DNA from: Streptomyces sp. CBMA156
Lineage (GTDB): Bacteria > Actinomycetota > Actinomycetes > Streptomycetales > Streptomycetaceae
Direction: 5' to 3'
Assembly: GCF_014596515.1 (NCBI RefSeq)
Contig: NZ_MSJQ01000003.1
Location: 1 to 51,922, forward strand
Length of the DNA stretch: 51,922 nucleotides
Shown here: piece by piece, positions 45,209 to 51,922 of the stretch
Layout of the letters: each line of letters opens with the position of its first letter
Position numbering within the stretch: the first letter of the stretch is position 1
Position numbers and translations under genes: made by a program
Notes under the pieces: model-generated
The model's database searches: none
Told to the model about the DNA's origin: nothing
Seen by the model: only the letters and a program-made list of their open reading frames with translations

Positions 45209-45437
45209 GCGCACACCGCTGCCCTTGACCGTCCACCCCTGTGGGCAGCGTGGCGGCGGTCGGCAGCGGGCCGCGGCAGCTCGGCAGCTTGCCCCGCCGG
45301 GCTCGCCCGTGGGATCGTTTGCAGCGCGCTTTTGACGCCTCAACAGCTCTACGGGCTACGTTGGGGGCTCCGCGGGGCGGCGCTCCACGTCATGCAATGA
45401 AATGGCAAAGCCGCCGCATCGCCGCAGGTCACGAAGT
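45209..45437. other. Region between the PiT operon and the CRISPR array (candidate leader)
   Basis: No gene is supported. GCTGCCC near 45219 and GGGCAGC near 45242 could pair as the operon terminator. The last 60 bases (about 45380-45437), with CATGCAATGAAATGGCAAAG, are richer in A/T than their surroundings and would be the leader if the array reads left to right. Confidence 0.4.
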
Positions 45438-45770
45438 GTCCTCCCCGCACCCGCGGGGGTCAGCCGTGTCCGGGGTCCGTGAAGACGGCCGCCCCAGAGT
45501 CCTCCCCGCACCCGCGGGGGTCAGCCGGCTCCGGCGACGCGGAGTTCTTGGGCCAGCTCGTCCTCCCCGCACCCGCGGGGGTCAGCCGTCCGTGACGTTC
45601 GACATCAAGCCGAATGTCGCGTCCTCCCCGCACCCGCGGGGGTCAGCCAGGATCGCCAGGGCGTGGGCAAGGTGCTGGTGGGTCCTCCCCGCACCCGCGG
45701 GGGTCAGCCGGCCCGGCGCCACTGGCCGAGAATCTGGACGATGTCCTCCCCGCACCTGCGGGGGTCAGCC
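45438..45770 (+). CRISPR. Six-repeat type I-E-like CRISPR array, no cas genes in the window
   Basis: The 28-base repeats start at 45438, 45499, 45560, 45621, 45682 and 45743 with exact 61-base spacing, so all five spacers are 33 bases. The repeat begins GTCCTCCCCGCACC and ends GGGGGTCAGCC; its CCCCGC...GCGGGG inner palindrome is typical of type I-E arrays in actinobacteria. The last repeat has one C-to-T change (CACCTGCGGG), the usual sign of the leader-distal end, so the leader should be on the left. Cas genes must lie elsewhere or be missing. Confidence 0.95.
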
Positions 45771-45944
45771 GTCGCCTGCGGCCCGGATGGCGTTCGTCGA
45801 CGCGGTCGAGGGGCAGGCGCCGGTTCCGGGGGAGGTTCGGATGACCAGGTTCTGCATGGCGCGTGTAGGGCCGGCGGGATCCTGGCATTGCGGGGGCGTC
45901 GTGCTGTCGAGCGCCGTTCGTCGGCTGATCCGCGAGGGTGGGTG

Positions 45945-46904
45945 TCAGGCGGTGGCGGGCGGGTCGGCGAAGGTGTGCCGGTAGGCCTGGGGGGTGGTGC
46001 CGAGGCGTCGGGCGAAGTGGTGGCGGAGGTTGTCGATGCTGCCGAAGCCCGCGCGGTGGGCGATGGCGGCGACGGGGTCGTGGGTGGTCTCCAGGTGGTG
46101 CTGGGCGAGCAGGACGCGCTGGCCGGTGAGCCATTGCAGCGGGGTGGTCCCGGTTTCCTGCCGGAAGTGCCGGGCGAAGGTCCGCGGGGAGAGGCCGGCG
46201 TGGCGGGCCATCCCTTCGACGGTCAGGTCCCGGTCGAGGTTGGCTTCGATCCAGGCCAGGACGGGGGCGAGGGAGCCCGTCCGGTCCCGGGGTACGGGGC
46301 GTTCGCGGTACTGGCGCTGGCCGCCGTCGCGGTGCGGGGGTGCGACCATGCGGTGGGCGAGCGCGTTGGCGACGGCGCTGCCGTGTTCCTTGCGGATCAG
46401 GTGGAGGCAGGTGTCGACCGCGGCGGCGGTGCCGGCGCCGGTGATGACCGGGTCCTCGTCGACGTACAGCACGTCCGACTCGACCCGGGCCTCGGGGTGG
46501 CGGCGGGCGAGTTCCCCGGTGAAGCGCCAGTGGGTGGTGCAGCGCCGTCCGTCGAGCAGCCCGGCCTGGCCCAGCAGGAAGACGCCGGTGCAGATGCTCA
46601 GGACGCGAGCGCCGCGCCGCACGGCGGCCCGCAGGCTGTCGGCGAGGGCGTCCGGCTGCCGCACGCACGGGTCGTAGGCCGGGACGCAGATGAGGTCCGC
46701 GGAGGCCAGCCGTTCCAGCCCGTGCCGGGCGCGCACCTCGAAGCCGTGCCGGGTCGGCACGCTGTCGCCGGTGGCCGAGACGAGGGCGAAGTCGTAGACG
46801 GGGAACGCGTCGTCGCCCCGGTCGATGCCGAAGACCTCGCAGAACACACCCAGTTCGAAGGCGTGGGCGCCTTCGAGGGCCAGGACGGCGACATCACGGA
46901 GCAT
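45945..46904 (-). CDS. GlxA-family AraC-type regulator (DJ-1/PfpI domain + HTH)
   Basis: The product has 319 residues from an ATG at 46904 with AGGAGG ten bases upstream. The N-terminal DJ-1/PfpI-like domain has VAVLALEGAHAFELGVFCEV and RVLSICTGVFLLGQAGLLDG, with the nucleophile-elbow Cys. The C-terminal AraC double helix-turn-helix reads MARHAGLSPRTFARHFRQET and HDPVAAIAHRAGFGSIDNLR. It is divergent from the proline dehydrogenase gene with 133 bases between, so it may control it. Confidence 0.92.
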   Translation of the reverse strand: MLRDVAVLALEGAHAFELGVFCEVFGIDRGDDAFPVYDFALVSATGDSVPTRHGFEVRARHGLERLASADLICVPAYDPCVRQPDALADSLRAAVRRGARVLSICTGVFLLGQAGLLDGRRCTTHWRFTGELARRHPEARVESDVLYVDEDPVITGAGTAAAVDTCLHLIRKEHGSAVANALAHRMVAPPHRDGGQRQYRERPVPRDRTGSLAPVLAWIEANLDRDLTVEGMARHAGLSPRTFARHFRQETGTTPLQWLTGQRVLLAQHHLETTHDPVAAIAHRAGFGSIDNLRHHFARRLGTTPQAYRHTFADPPATA

Positions 46905-47037
46905 CGGCTTCGGGCCTCCTCGAACCGGTTGGCAGGAATTCCAGCCTATCCGTCGTTTCTGCCACTGCCTGCGGGCGGCCCGTCCTGCGAGGCTCAGGGG
47001 CGTACCCCTCTTCAGTATGCGAACAGCTAGGCGCCCG

Positions 47038-48006
47038 ATGACCATGCACACCCCCGGCTCCACCTCCGACTCCACCACCGCCCTCCCGGCGCGGGCGGCC
47101 CAGGTCCTGCGCGCACTCGCGCTCGACGAGGACCTGAAGTGGCGCATCCCCGGCGATCCGGTCCTGGGCCCCCTGACCCGCAAGGCAGCCCGACGGTACG
47201 TGGCCGGCGAGACCCTGCCGGACGCCCTGGACCGCGCCCGGCAGGTCCTGGCGGCCGGCCACCGCGTGAACGTCGAGTACATGGGCGAGAGCTGCCGTGA
47301 CGCGCGGCGGGCCACGGAGGAGACCGAGGTGTTCCTCGCCGCCGCCCGGCTGCTGCCGTCCGGCTGCTCGATCTCCCTCGACCTGTCCCACATCGGCCTC
47401 GTCGTCGATGCCGGGCTCGCCCTCGCCAACGCCTCCCGCATCGCCCAGGCCTGTGCCGCCACCGGGCGGGAGATGGTGATCTCGGCCGAGGGCTCCGACC
47501 GCACCGACGCGGTGCTGGACCTGCACCGCAGGCTGTGCGAGCGGTTCGACCACGTGGGTCTCACCGTCCAGGCACGCCTGCACCGCACCGCGGACGACCT
47601 GCCGGAGCTGCTCGGCCGACCCGGCCGCATCCGCCTGGTCAAGGGTGCCTTCCTTGAGCCCGAGACCATCGCGCACCACCGTGACTCGCCGGCCCTGCGC
47701 GCCGCCTACCTGACGTACGCGCAGCAGCTGGCCGACTCGGGCCACCTGTGCTCCTTCGCCACTCACGACCGGGACCTGATCGACCGCATCGAGCAGCAGG
47801 TCGGCGGGACGGGCCGGGAAGGTGCCCCGTGGGAGTTCGAGACACTGCTCGGCCTCGGGCCCGGCATCCTCGACGCCATGGCCGAACGCGGGCACCCCAC
47901 GCGGGAGTACATCGTCTTCGGCACCGAATGGTGGCTCTACGTCTGCAACCGGCTCGCCGAAGACCCCCAGCGCGTCCTCCAAGCCCTCGTCGACGCGGCC
48001 GGGTGA
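47038..48006 (+). CDS. Proline dehydrogenase (monofunctional)
   Basis: The product has 322 residues from ATG at 47038 (a second ATG at 47044 is possible). It is the PutA-type FAD barrel: RVNVEYMGESCRDARRATEE, SISLDLSHIGLVVD, IRLVKGAFLEPETIAH, LCSFATHDRDLIDRIEQQ, FETLLGLGPGILDAMAERG and YIVFGTEWWLYVCNRLAEDP. It oxidises proline to pyrroline-5-carboxylate. No aldehyde dehydrogenase gene is adjacent. Confidence 0.93.
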   Translation: MTMHTPGSTSDSTTALPARAAQVLRALALDEDLKWRIPGDPVLGPLTRKAARRYVAGETLPDALDRARQVLAAGHRVNVEYMGESCRDARRATEETEVFLAAARLLPSGCSISLDLSHIGLVVDAGLALANASRIAQACAATGREMVISAEGSDRTDAVLDLHRRLCERFDHVGLTVQARLHRTADDLPELLGRPGRIRLVKGAFLEPETIAHHRDSPALRAAYLTYAQQLADSGHLCSFATHDRDLIDRIEQQVGGTGREGAPWEFETLLGLGPGILDAMAERGHPTREYIVFGTEWWLYVCNRLAEDPQRVLQALVDAAG

Positions 48007-48321
48007 CCGGGCGTCCGCTCCCAGGCGCGAGTCGTCGCGTCGGGGGTGGGCTCCGCCGTGCGACCAGGTGTCCATGACCGACGGGGTCGGAGTGGCCGAC
48101 GGGTGCGCGGAGCGAGCGGCAGCACCACCACTGCGGGAACCCCGTGAGCCGGCGCCGGCCGTCGGTCCAGGATCCGACTCCGCTACGGGCCGGGGCCGAA
48201 GACTCCGCCGGCTGCGAGGCGGTCGACACGGCCCCCCAGGTCCGGTCGGCCGGAGTGCCGGGGCGGGCCCGGTGTGGAAATCCGGTGTCCGGCAGCGGGC
48301 CTTCGGGGCGAGAATGCGCGC
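48007..48321. other. Intergenic stretch downstream of proline dehydrogenase
   Basis: These 315 bases hold no supported gene, tRNA or clear repeat. They include the 3' end of the proline dehydrogenase transcript and the promoter region of the HEAT-repeat gene. Confidence 0.4.
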
Positions 48322-49407
48322 ATGGACGACGTGGCGGGGCTGGTGGGGCGCTTGATGAGTGTGGCGCGGGTGGCGCAGGACTCGGAGGCGGACGACGACT
48401 GGCACGCCTACTGGGGACTGGTCTGGGAGACGGCGAAGGGGGAGGGCGGCGAGACCGCCTGGCGCGGTGGGGCGGGGCTGCTGGGGTCGGCCGATGTCCT
48501 GGAGCGGAAGGTGGGCTCCGATCTGGTGGGGAGCGTGGCCGAAGCGCACGAGGATCTGCGGAGCGAGGTGGCAACCGCCCTGATGGCGCGGGCCGATGTG
48601 GAGACGGAGGCCTGCGTGCTGCTGTCCCTGGCCCGGGGCCTGGGCCGGTCGCAGGATTCGCGCGCCGTGCCGGTGCTGGTGAGGCTCTCCGGGCACGAGG
48701 ACGCCGAGGTGCGGTGTCAGGTCGCCTCGGAACTCAGCCTGACCAACAGCGGGTCGGCCGACGGGCCCGATGTCCGGGCGCTGATCCGGCTCACCCGGGA
48801 CCAGGACGCCGACGTCCGCGACTGGGCGGCCTTCACGCTGGGATTCCAGCTGGAGCACGACACGACCGCCATCAGGGACGCGCTCTGGACCTGCACCACC
48901 GACGAGTGCGACGAGGTCCGGGAGGAAGGCGCGCGGGGGCTGGCCAGGCGGCACGACCCACGGGCCGTCCCGCTGATCGCGCGACTGCTGGAGTCCGAGG
49001 ACGGGAACCGCGCCTTCATCCTTGAGGCGGCGGCGATTCTGGGCGTCCCCGAACTCCTGCCGGCTCTTGAGACCTGTGAGCCCGACTCACCCGAGACCGA
49101 CCGGGTCATCGCGGCCTGCGACCCGGTCCGGCGGGCCCGGCTGGAGGGCGACGCCTGGACGGTCGTCGTGGAGTTGGAGCGGCTGCGCTCCGACCTCGGC
49201 GCGGCCCTCAGCTCACCGCGCTACGAGTCGGTGCACGGCATGCAGGTGACCCACCGGGAGTCGGGCGACACGAGCTACGACGTGGCCTCACTGCTCTCCC
49301 GCGCCGGCGGGGACCCGGCGCGGGCGGCCGAGCTGGTGGTGGCCGACCTCACCGGTACTGCCGTGAGCGGACCGAGGGCTGACGGCCTCCCGGAGTCTTC
49401 GAGGTAG
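48322..49407 (+). CDS. HEAT-repeat protein
   Basis: The product has 361 residues from ATG at 48322. Repeated helical pairs with the HEAT pattern fill most of it: SRAVPVLVRLSGHEDAEVRC, DVRALIRLTRDQDADVRDWA, and HDPRAVPLIARLLESEDGNR. The last 60 residues (VTHRESGDTSYDVASLLSRA) look separate. It is cytoplasmic, with no enzyme motif. Adaptor or sensor role inferred. Confidence 0.85.
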   Translation: MDDVAGLVGRLMSVARVAQDSEADDDWHAYWGLVWETAKGEGGETAWRGGAGLLGSADVLERKVGSDLVGSVAEAHEDLRSEVATALMARADVETEACVLLSLARGLGRSQDSRAVPVLVRLSGHEDAEVRCQVASELSLTNSGSADGPDVRALIRLTRDQDADVRDWAAFTLGFQLEHDTTAIRDALWTCTTDECDEVREEGARGLARRHDPRAVPLIARLLESEDGNRAFILEAAAILGVPELLPALETCEPDSPETDRVIAACDPVRRARLEGDAWTVVVELERLRSDLGAALSSPRYESVHGMQVTHRESGDTSYDVASLLSRAGGDPARAAELVVADLTGTAVSGPRADGLPESSR

Positions 49408-49606
49408 GCGTCGCCGAGGAGGCCGATCGTCACGGCACCGCCGGACGGCACCGCCGCGCAGGTGCTCAGGACTCACGGCTTCCCACTGCTCGTCGGCCGT
49501 ATGGTGCAACTCGCCCGGCAGGATGGGCACATGGCCGCCGCCCGCGGAGGCGGACGGCCCCGGCCCGCCGACCGGACCGGCGTGCTCGACCGACGAGGAG
49601 AGAGCC

Positions 49607-50590
49607 ATGTCCACCGCACCGATCGCCCCCGGCGACTTCCCCACCAGTCCGCTCGCCCTGCGCTTCGCCGACCCGGCCCGACAGGTCAAGGCCCGCGCGT
49701 TCGCCGTCGAGCAGGCGAAGGCCGCCACCGAGGCGGCCGGCCTGCTGGCCCGGAGGTGGGAGGCCGCTCCGGGTCGGCCGGCCCGGGTGGCCGCGCTGGC
49801 CGCCGTCCACGCGCACCTGGTCGACTGGCGCTACCGTCTCGCCGTCACGATGGGCCCGCGTCCCGGCACCCGCATCGCCTTCTTCCCGGAGCGCTTTCGC
49901 ACCCCGATCCGGGAGGGCGACACCAATTACGACCGCCTCGGTGAGGTCGGCCGGCTGAGAGAGGGCGCCCAGTGGGACCAGGCCGCGCACGCCTTCACCG
50001 GAGGCCTCGCCACCCCGGCCTGGGAGGCCATGGTCCGCTACGGCCGTCTCGCCGAGGAGCGCTTCGCCACCGAGGGCGTCGAGGGTGACACCCTCCAGAA
50101 CCGGGTGCTGCTGCCGGACGGACGGCTGGTCGCGGGCAACCGCATCCTGCGGGGCGACGCCGCTCACCGGACCGACGCCGAGCTCACCGCCCGGTACGCG
50201 GCCCGGGGCCTGAACACGTCCTGGATGGAGCGCGGCGGAAACCCGGTCTACACGGCCTCACCCGCTCCCCGGGACAGCGCCGTCCTGCACTCCGCCGCCC
50301 TCGACCTGCTGGCCCGTCCCCGTCTCACCACCGAGGACTACCTGCTGGCCCGCTACCTGCTCTTCCAGGCCCCGCAGACCAAGAAGGGCAGCGACGCCGT
50401 GAGCAGGACGTTCGTCGTCGCGGTCGGCGCCGTCGTCCTCCCCGGCGCCGCGCCCGCCCTGCCCGAGGACATCGACCTGCGCTGCTATGTCCTCGGCCAG
50501 TGCCTTGCCACCTGCGGTTCGGCCGGGGCAGGACGGTCCTGTGACGTGCACGGTGCGCGCGAGGCCGGGGGCCGCGCCGCCCGCGGCTGA
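49607..50590 (+). CDS. Unknown 327-residue protein with Cys-rich end
   Basis: ATG at 49607 is preceded by GAGGAGAGAG. The N-terminal half is helical (AVEQAKAATEAAGLLARRWE, AALAAVHAHLVDWRYRLA). The middle has GDTLQNRVLLPDGRLVAGNR and SWMERGGNPVYTASPAPRDS, followed by LTTEDYLLARYLLFQAPQTK. The last 35 residues hold four Cys (RCYVLGQCLATCG, SCDVHG). No family is recognized, and no signal peptide is seen. Confidence 0.7.
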   Translation: MSTAPIAPGDFPTSPLALRFADPARQVKARAFAVEQAKAATEAAGLLARRWEAAPGRPARVAALAAVHAHLVDWRYRLAVTMGPRPGTRIAFFPERFRTPIREGDTNYDRLGEVGRLREGAQWDQAAHAFTGGLATPAWEAMVRYGRLAEERFATEGVEGDTLQNRVLLPDGRLVAGNRILRGDAAHRTDAELTARYAARGLNTSWMERGGNPVYTASPAPRDSAVLHSAALDLLARPRLTTEDYLLARYLLFQAPQTKKGSDAVSRTFVVAVGAVVLPGAAPALPEDIDLRCYVLGQCLATCGSAGAGRSCDVHGAREAGGRAARG

Positions 50591-50724
50591 GTGCCCCGGG
50601 CCGGCGTGGGGGACTCCGGGAGTCCGGGGCGGTACGGCAGGAGCCCGGCCCGCCCGGCGGCAGCGGCCGGGGCGCGAGCGGTGGGTGCTTCGGCCCGCGC
50701 CCCGGCCTGTGCGGAGGTGGTCGG

Positions 50725-51922
50725 TCAGGCGGAGACGCCGCAGTACTGCTGCTGCTTGCCGATCACGCGGTAGACGCAGTCGGCCGTCTCCACCAGGCGC
50801 AGGACCGCCTCGCGGTTTCGGCTGGTCTCGCGGCCGATCACCTCGTCGGGCGGGTAGAAGCCGCTGCTGCCGTTCGGGCCGGGGTACATCTCGAAGGTGT
50901 AGGCGAAGATCCGCTGGGCGCCCCACAGCCAGTCGTCGATCGCGCCGTCGGTGATGTAGAGGTCGCTGGACTGTTCGGGGGTGTAGCCGTTGGTGGCGGC
51001 CATGCTGCGGCCGAGGGTGGCGAAGGTGTTGTAGTCGTCGGCGGTCATGCCGGGGGCGGTTTCGGCGGTGGTCCAGCCGTACGGCCAGAGCACCAGCTCG
51101 CTGTAGGTGTGGAAGTCGATGGCGGCGGTGATCTGCTGCCTGCCGCCGACGACCCGGCTGCGGACGAAGTCGGCGACCACCCTGGTCTCCTTGGCGGACT
51201 CCGGGGCGCTGCCCCGGTAGGTCTCGCTGGAGGTGGAGCCGGAGGAACCGCCGCAGCAGCCCCACTTGTAGTTCCAGTTGCGGTTGAGGTCGGTGCCGAC
51301 GCTGCCGCTGCCGGTGTTGGGCTGACGGTCCTTGCGCCAGCTGCGGTAGCGGCCGGTCGCGATGTCGTACTCGCCGCCGTCCGGGTTGAGGTCGGGGATC
51401 ACCCAGATCTCCCGGCTGTTGACGGCGTCGGCGATGCGGCTGTCGGTGGCGTACTTGTCGCCGAACTCGTGCAGCAGGTAGAGCGACATCTCGACGGTGA
51501 GGTGCTCCCGGGCGTGCTGGTGGGCGGTGAAGAGCACCTCGGGTTCGTCCTCGTCGGTGCCGACGTTGTCGCTGATCTTCACCGCGACGATCGGCCGGCC
51601 CTCGTAGGAGGTGCCGATGACGCGCTTGCTCATGATGTCGGGGTGCGCGGCGACGACCGCGTCGATGTCGGCGTTCGCCTCGGCGTGGTTGTGGTAGCCG
51701 GAGTCGGCCTGGGGGAAGTCGTACACCGGCCCGGCCAGGCCTTCGTCACCGGGCCCGGCACCGTGGCGGGGGCCGGGCAGCGCGACGGGGGACCAGCCGA
51801 GCGCGCGCAGCCGGGAGGCCTCGGCGGGGGTGGCGGTGACGATCACCGCGTCGGGTAGGACGGCGTCGACGGAGGCGCCGGTGGCGGCGACGGCGGTGCG
51901 GTCGGCGACCGTGCGCGGGCCG
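50725..51922 (-). CDS. M14-family zinc carboxypeptidase (5' partial)
   Basis: The frame stays open through the right edge, so the signal peptide and part of the propeptide are missing; the visible part runs [20 protein letters not shown]. The catalytic domain has [12 protein letters not shown] (HxxE zinc ligands), [31 protein letters not shown] (third zinc ligand His) and YTFEMYP (catalytic Glu), and ends in the Cys of QQYCGVSA. It resembles secreted metallocarboxypeptidase T/SG of Streptomyces, which trims C-terminal residues. Confidence 0.92.
   Translation of the reverse strand, partial: GPRTVADRTAVAATGASVDAVLPDAVIVTATPAEASRLRALGWSPVALPGPRHGAGPGDEGLAGPVYDFPQADSGYHNHAEANADIDAVVAAHPDIMSKRVIGTSYEGRPIVAVKISDNVGTDEDEPEVLFTAHQHAREHLTVEMSLYLLHEFGDKYATDSRIADAVNSREIWVIPDLNPDGGEYDIATGRYRSWRKDRQPNTGSGSVGTDLNRNWNYKWGCCGGSSGSTSSETYRGSAPESAKETRVVADFVRSRVVGGRQQITAAIDFHTYSELVLWPYGWTTAETAPGMTADDYNTFATLGRSMAATNGYTPEQSSDLYITDGAIDDWLWGAQRIFAYTFEMYPGPNGSSGFYPPDEVIGRETSRNREAVLRLVETADCVYRVIGKQQQYCGVSA

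Noticed and set aside
45241..45984. ORF with repeated SSPHPRGSA peptides
   Set aside because: It is the translation of the CRISPR repeats.
47038..48006. Bifunctional PutA
   Set aside because: The protein has only the proline dehydrogenase barrel, and no aldehyde dehydrogenase domain follows.

Overview
The window is about 52 kb of very GC-rich DNA with strong third-position G/C bias, GTG and TTG starts, many 4-base ATGA/GTGA start-stop overlaps, and gene families typical of Streptomycetaceae (SpoIIE-type phosphatase, DUF6893 micro-protein, M14 carboxypeptidase, XRE-cupin regulator, PiT operon). A Streptomyces or Kitasatospora chromosome is the best guess. Genus and strain cannot be fixed from the sequence alone.

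Layout. 0-8.8 kb: cell-surface and envelope genes. These are a zinc-ribbon membrane protein cut by the left edge, a minus-strand group with a Gln/Thr-rich collagen-like secreted protein, a TPR protein and a glycosyltransferase-methyltransferase fusion, then a SpoIIE-type phosphatase and an MgtC-like membrane protein. 7.9-11.2 kb: a small regulon of an MBL hydrolase, an AtzG-like peptide, an amidase and a TetR regulator, linked by three copies of one operator-like motif. 11.3-14.6 kb: a secreted PIG-L deacetylase with a propeller-like C-terminus, small hypotheticals and a GNAT.

14.7-29.6 kb is the functional centre: an apparently complete high-affinity, oxygen-tolerant [NiFe]-hydrogenase locus of the group 1h (actinobacterial) type. 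In order it holds hypX (CO ligand supply), small and large subunits, a NifU-like protein, a DUF5947 protein, a DUF6084 protein, a 480-residue protein of unknown function, the maturation protease, a 34-residue DUF6893 peptide, then hypA-hypB-hypF-hypC-hypD-hypE. Together these would make the Fe(CN)2CO site (HypCDEFX), insert nickel (HypAB), clip the large subunit, and assemble an uptake enzyme able to use trace H2. A perfect 15-bp hairpin closes the locus.

31.2-39.9 kb is an accessory island with lower GC, a TTA codon, and transposase and gene remnants. It carries two large convergent genes: a PD-(D/E)xK (Mrr-like) nuclease fused to about 950 residues of helical repeats, and a striking three-part protein with a helical N-terminus, an APH-like kinase domain and a complete C-terminal Tpt1/KptA RNA 2'-phosphotransferase domain. 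The kinase-KptA fusion is the strongest candidate for an undescribed system.

40-51.9 kb returns to core-like DNA: a class II aldolase/DHDPS-like pair with an XRE-cupin regulator; two tandem structured RNAs that fold as circularly permuted tRNA mimics and look like bacterial Y RNAs (YrlA); a conserved hypothetical; a PiT phosphate transporter with a small membrane partner; a six-repeat type I-E-like CRISPR array without cas genes; a GlxA-type regulator divergent from proline dehydrogenase; a HEAT-repeat protein; an unknown protein; and an M14 zinc carboxypeptidase cut by the right edge. All functional statements rest on motif reading by eye; no database search was run.
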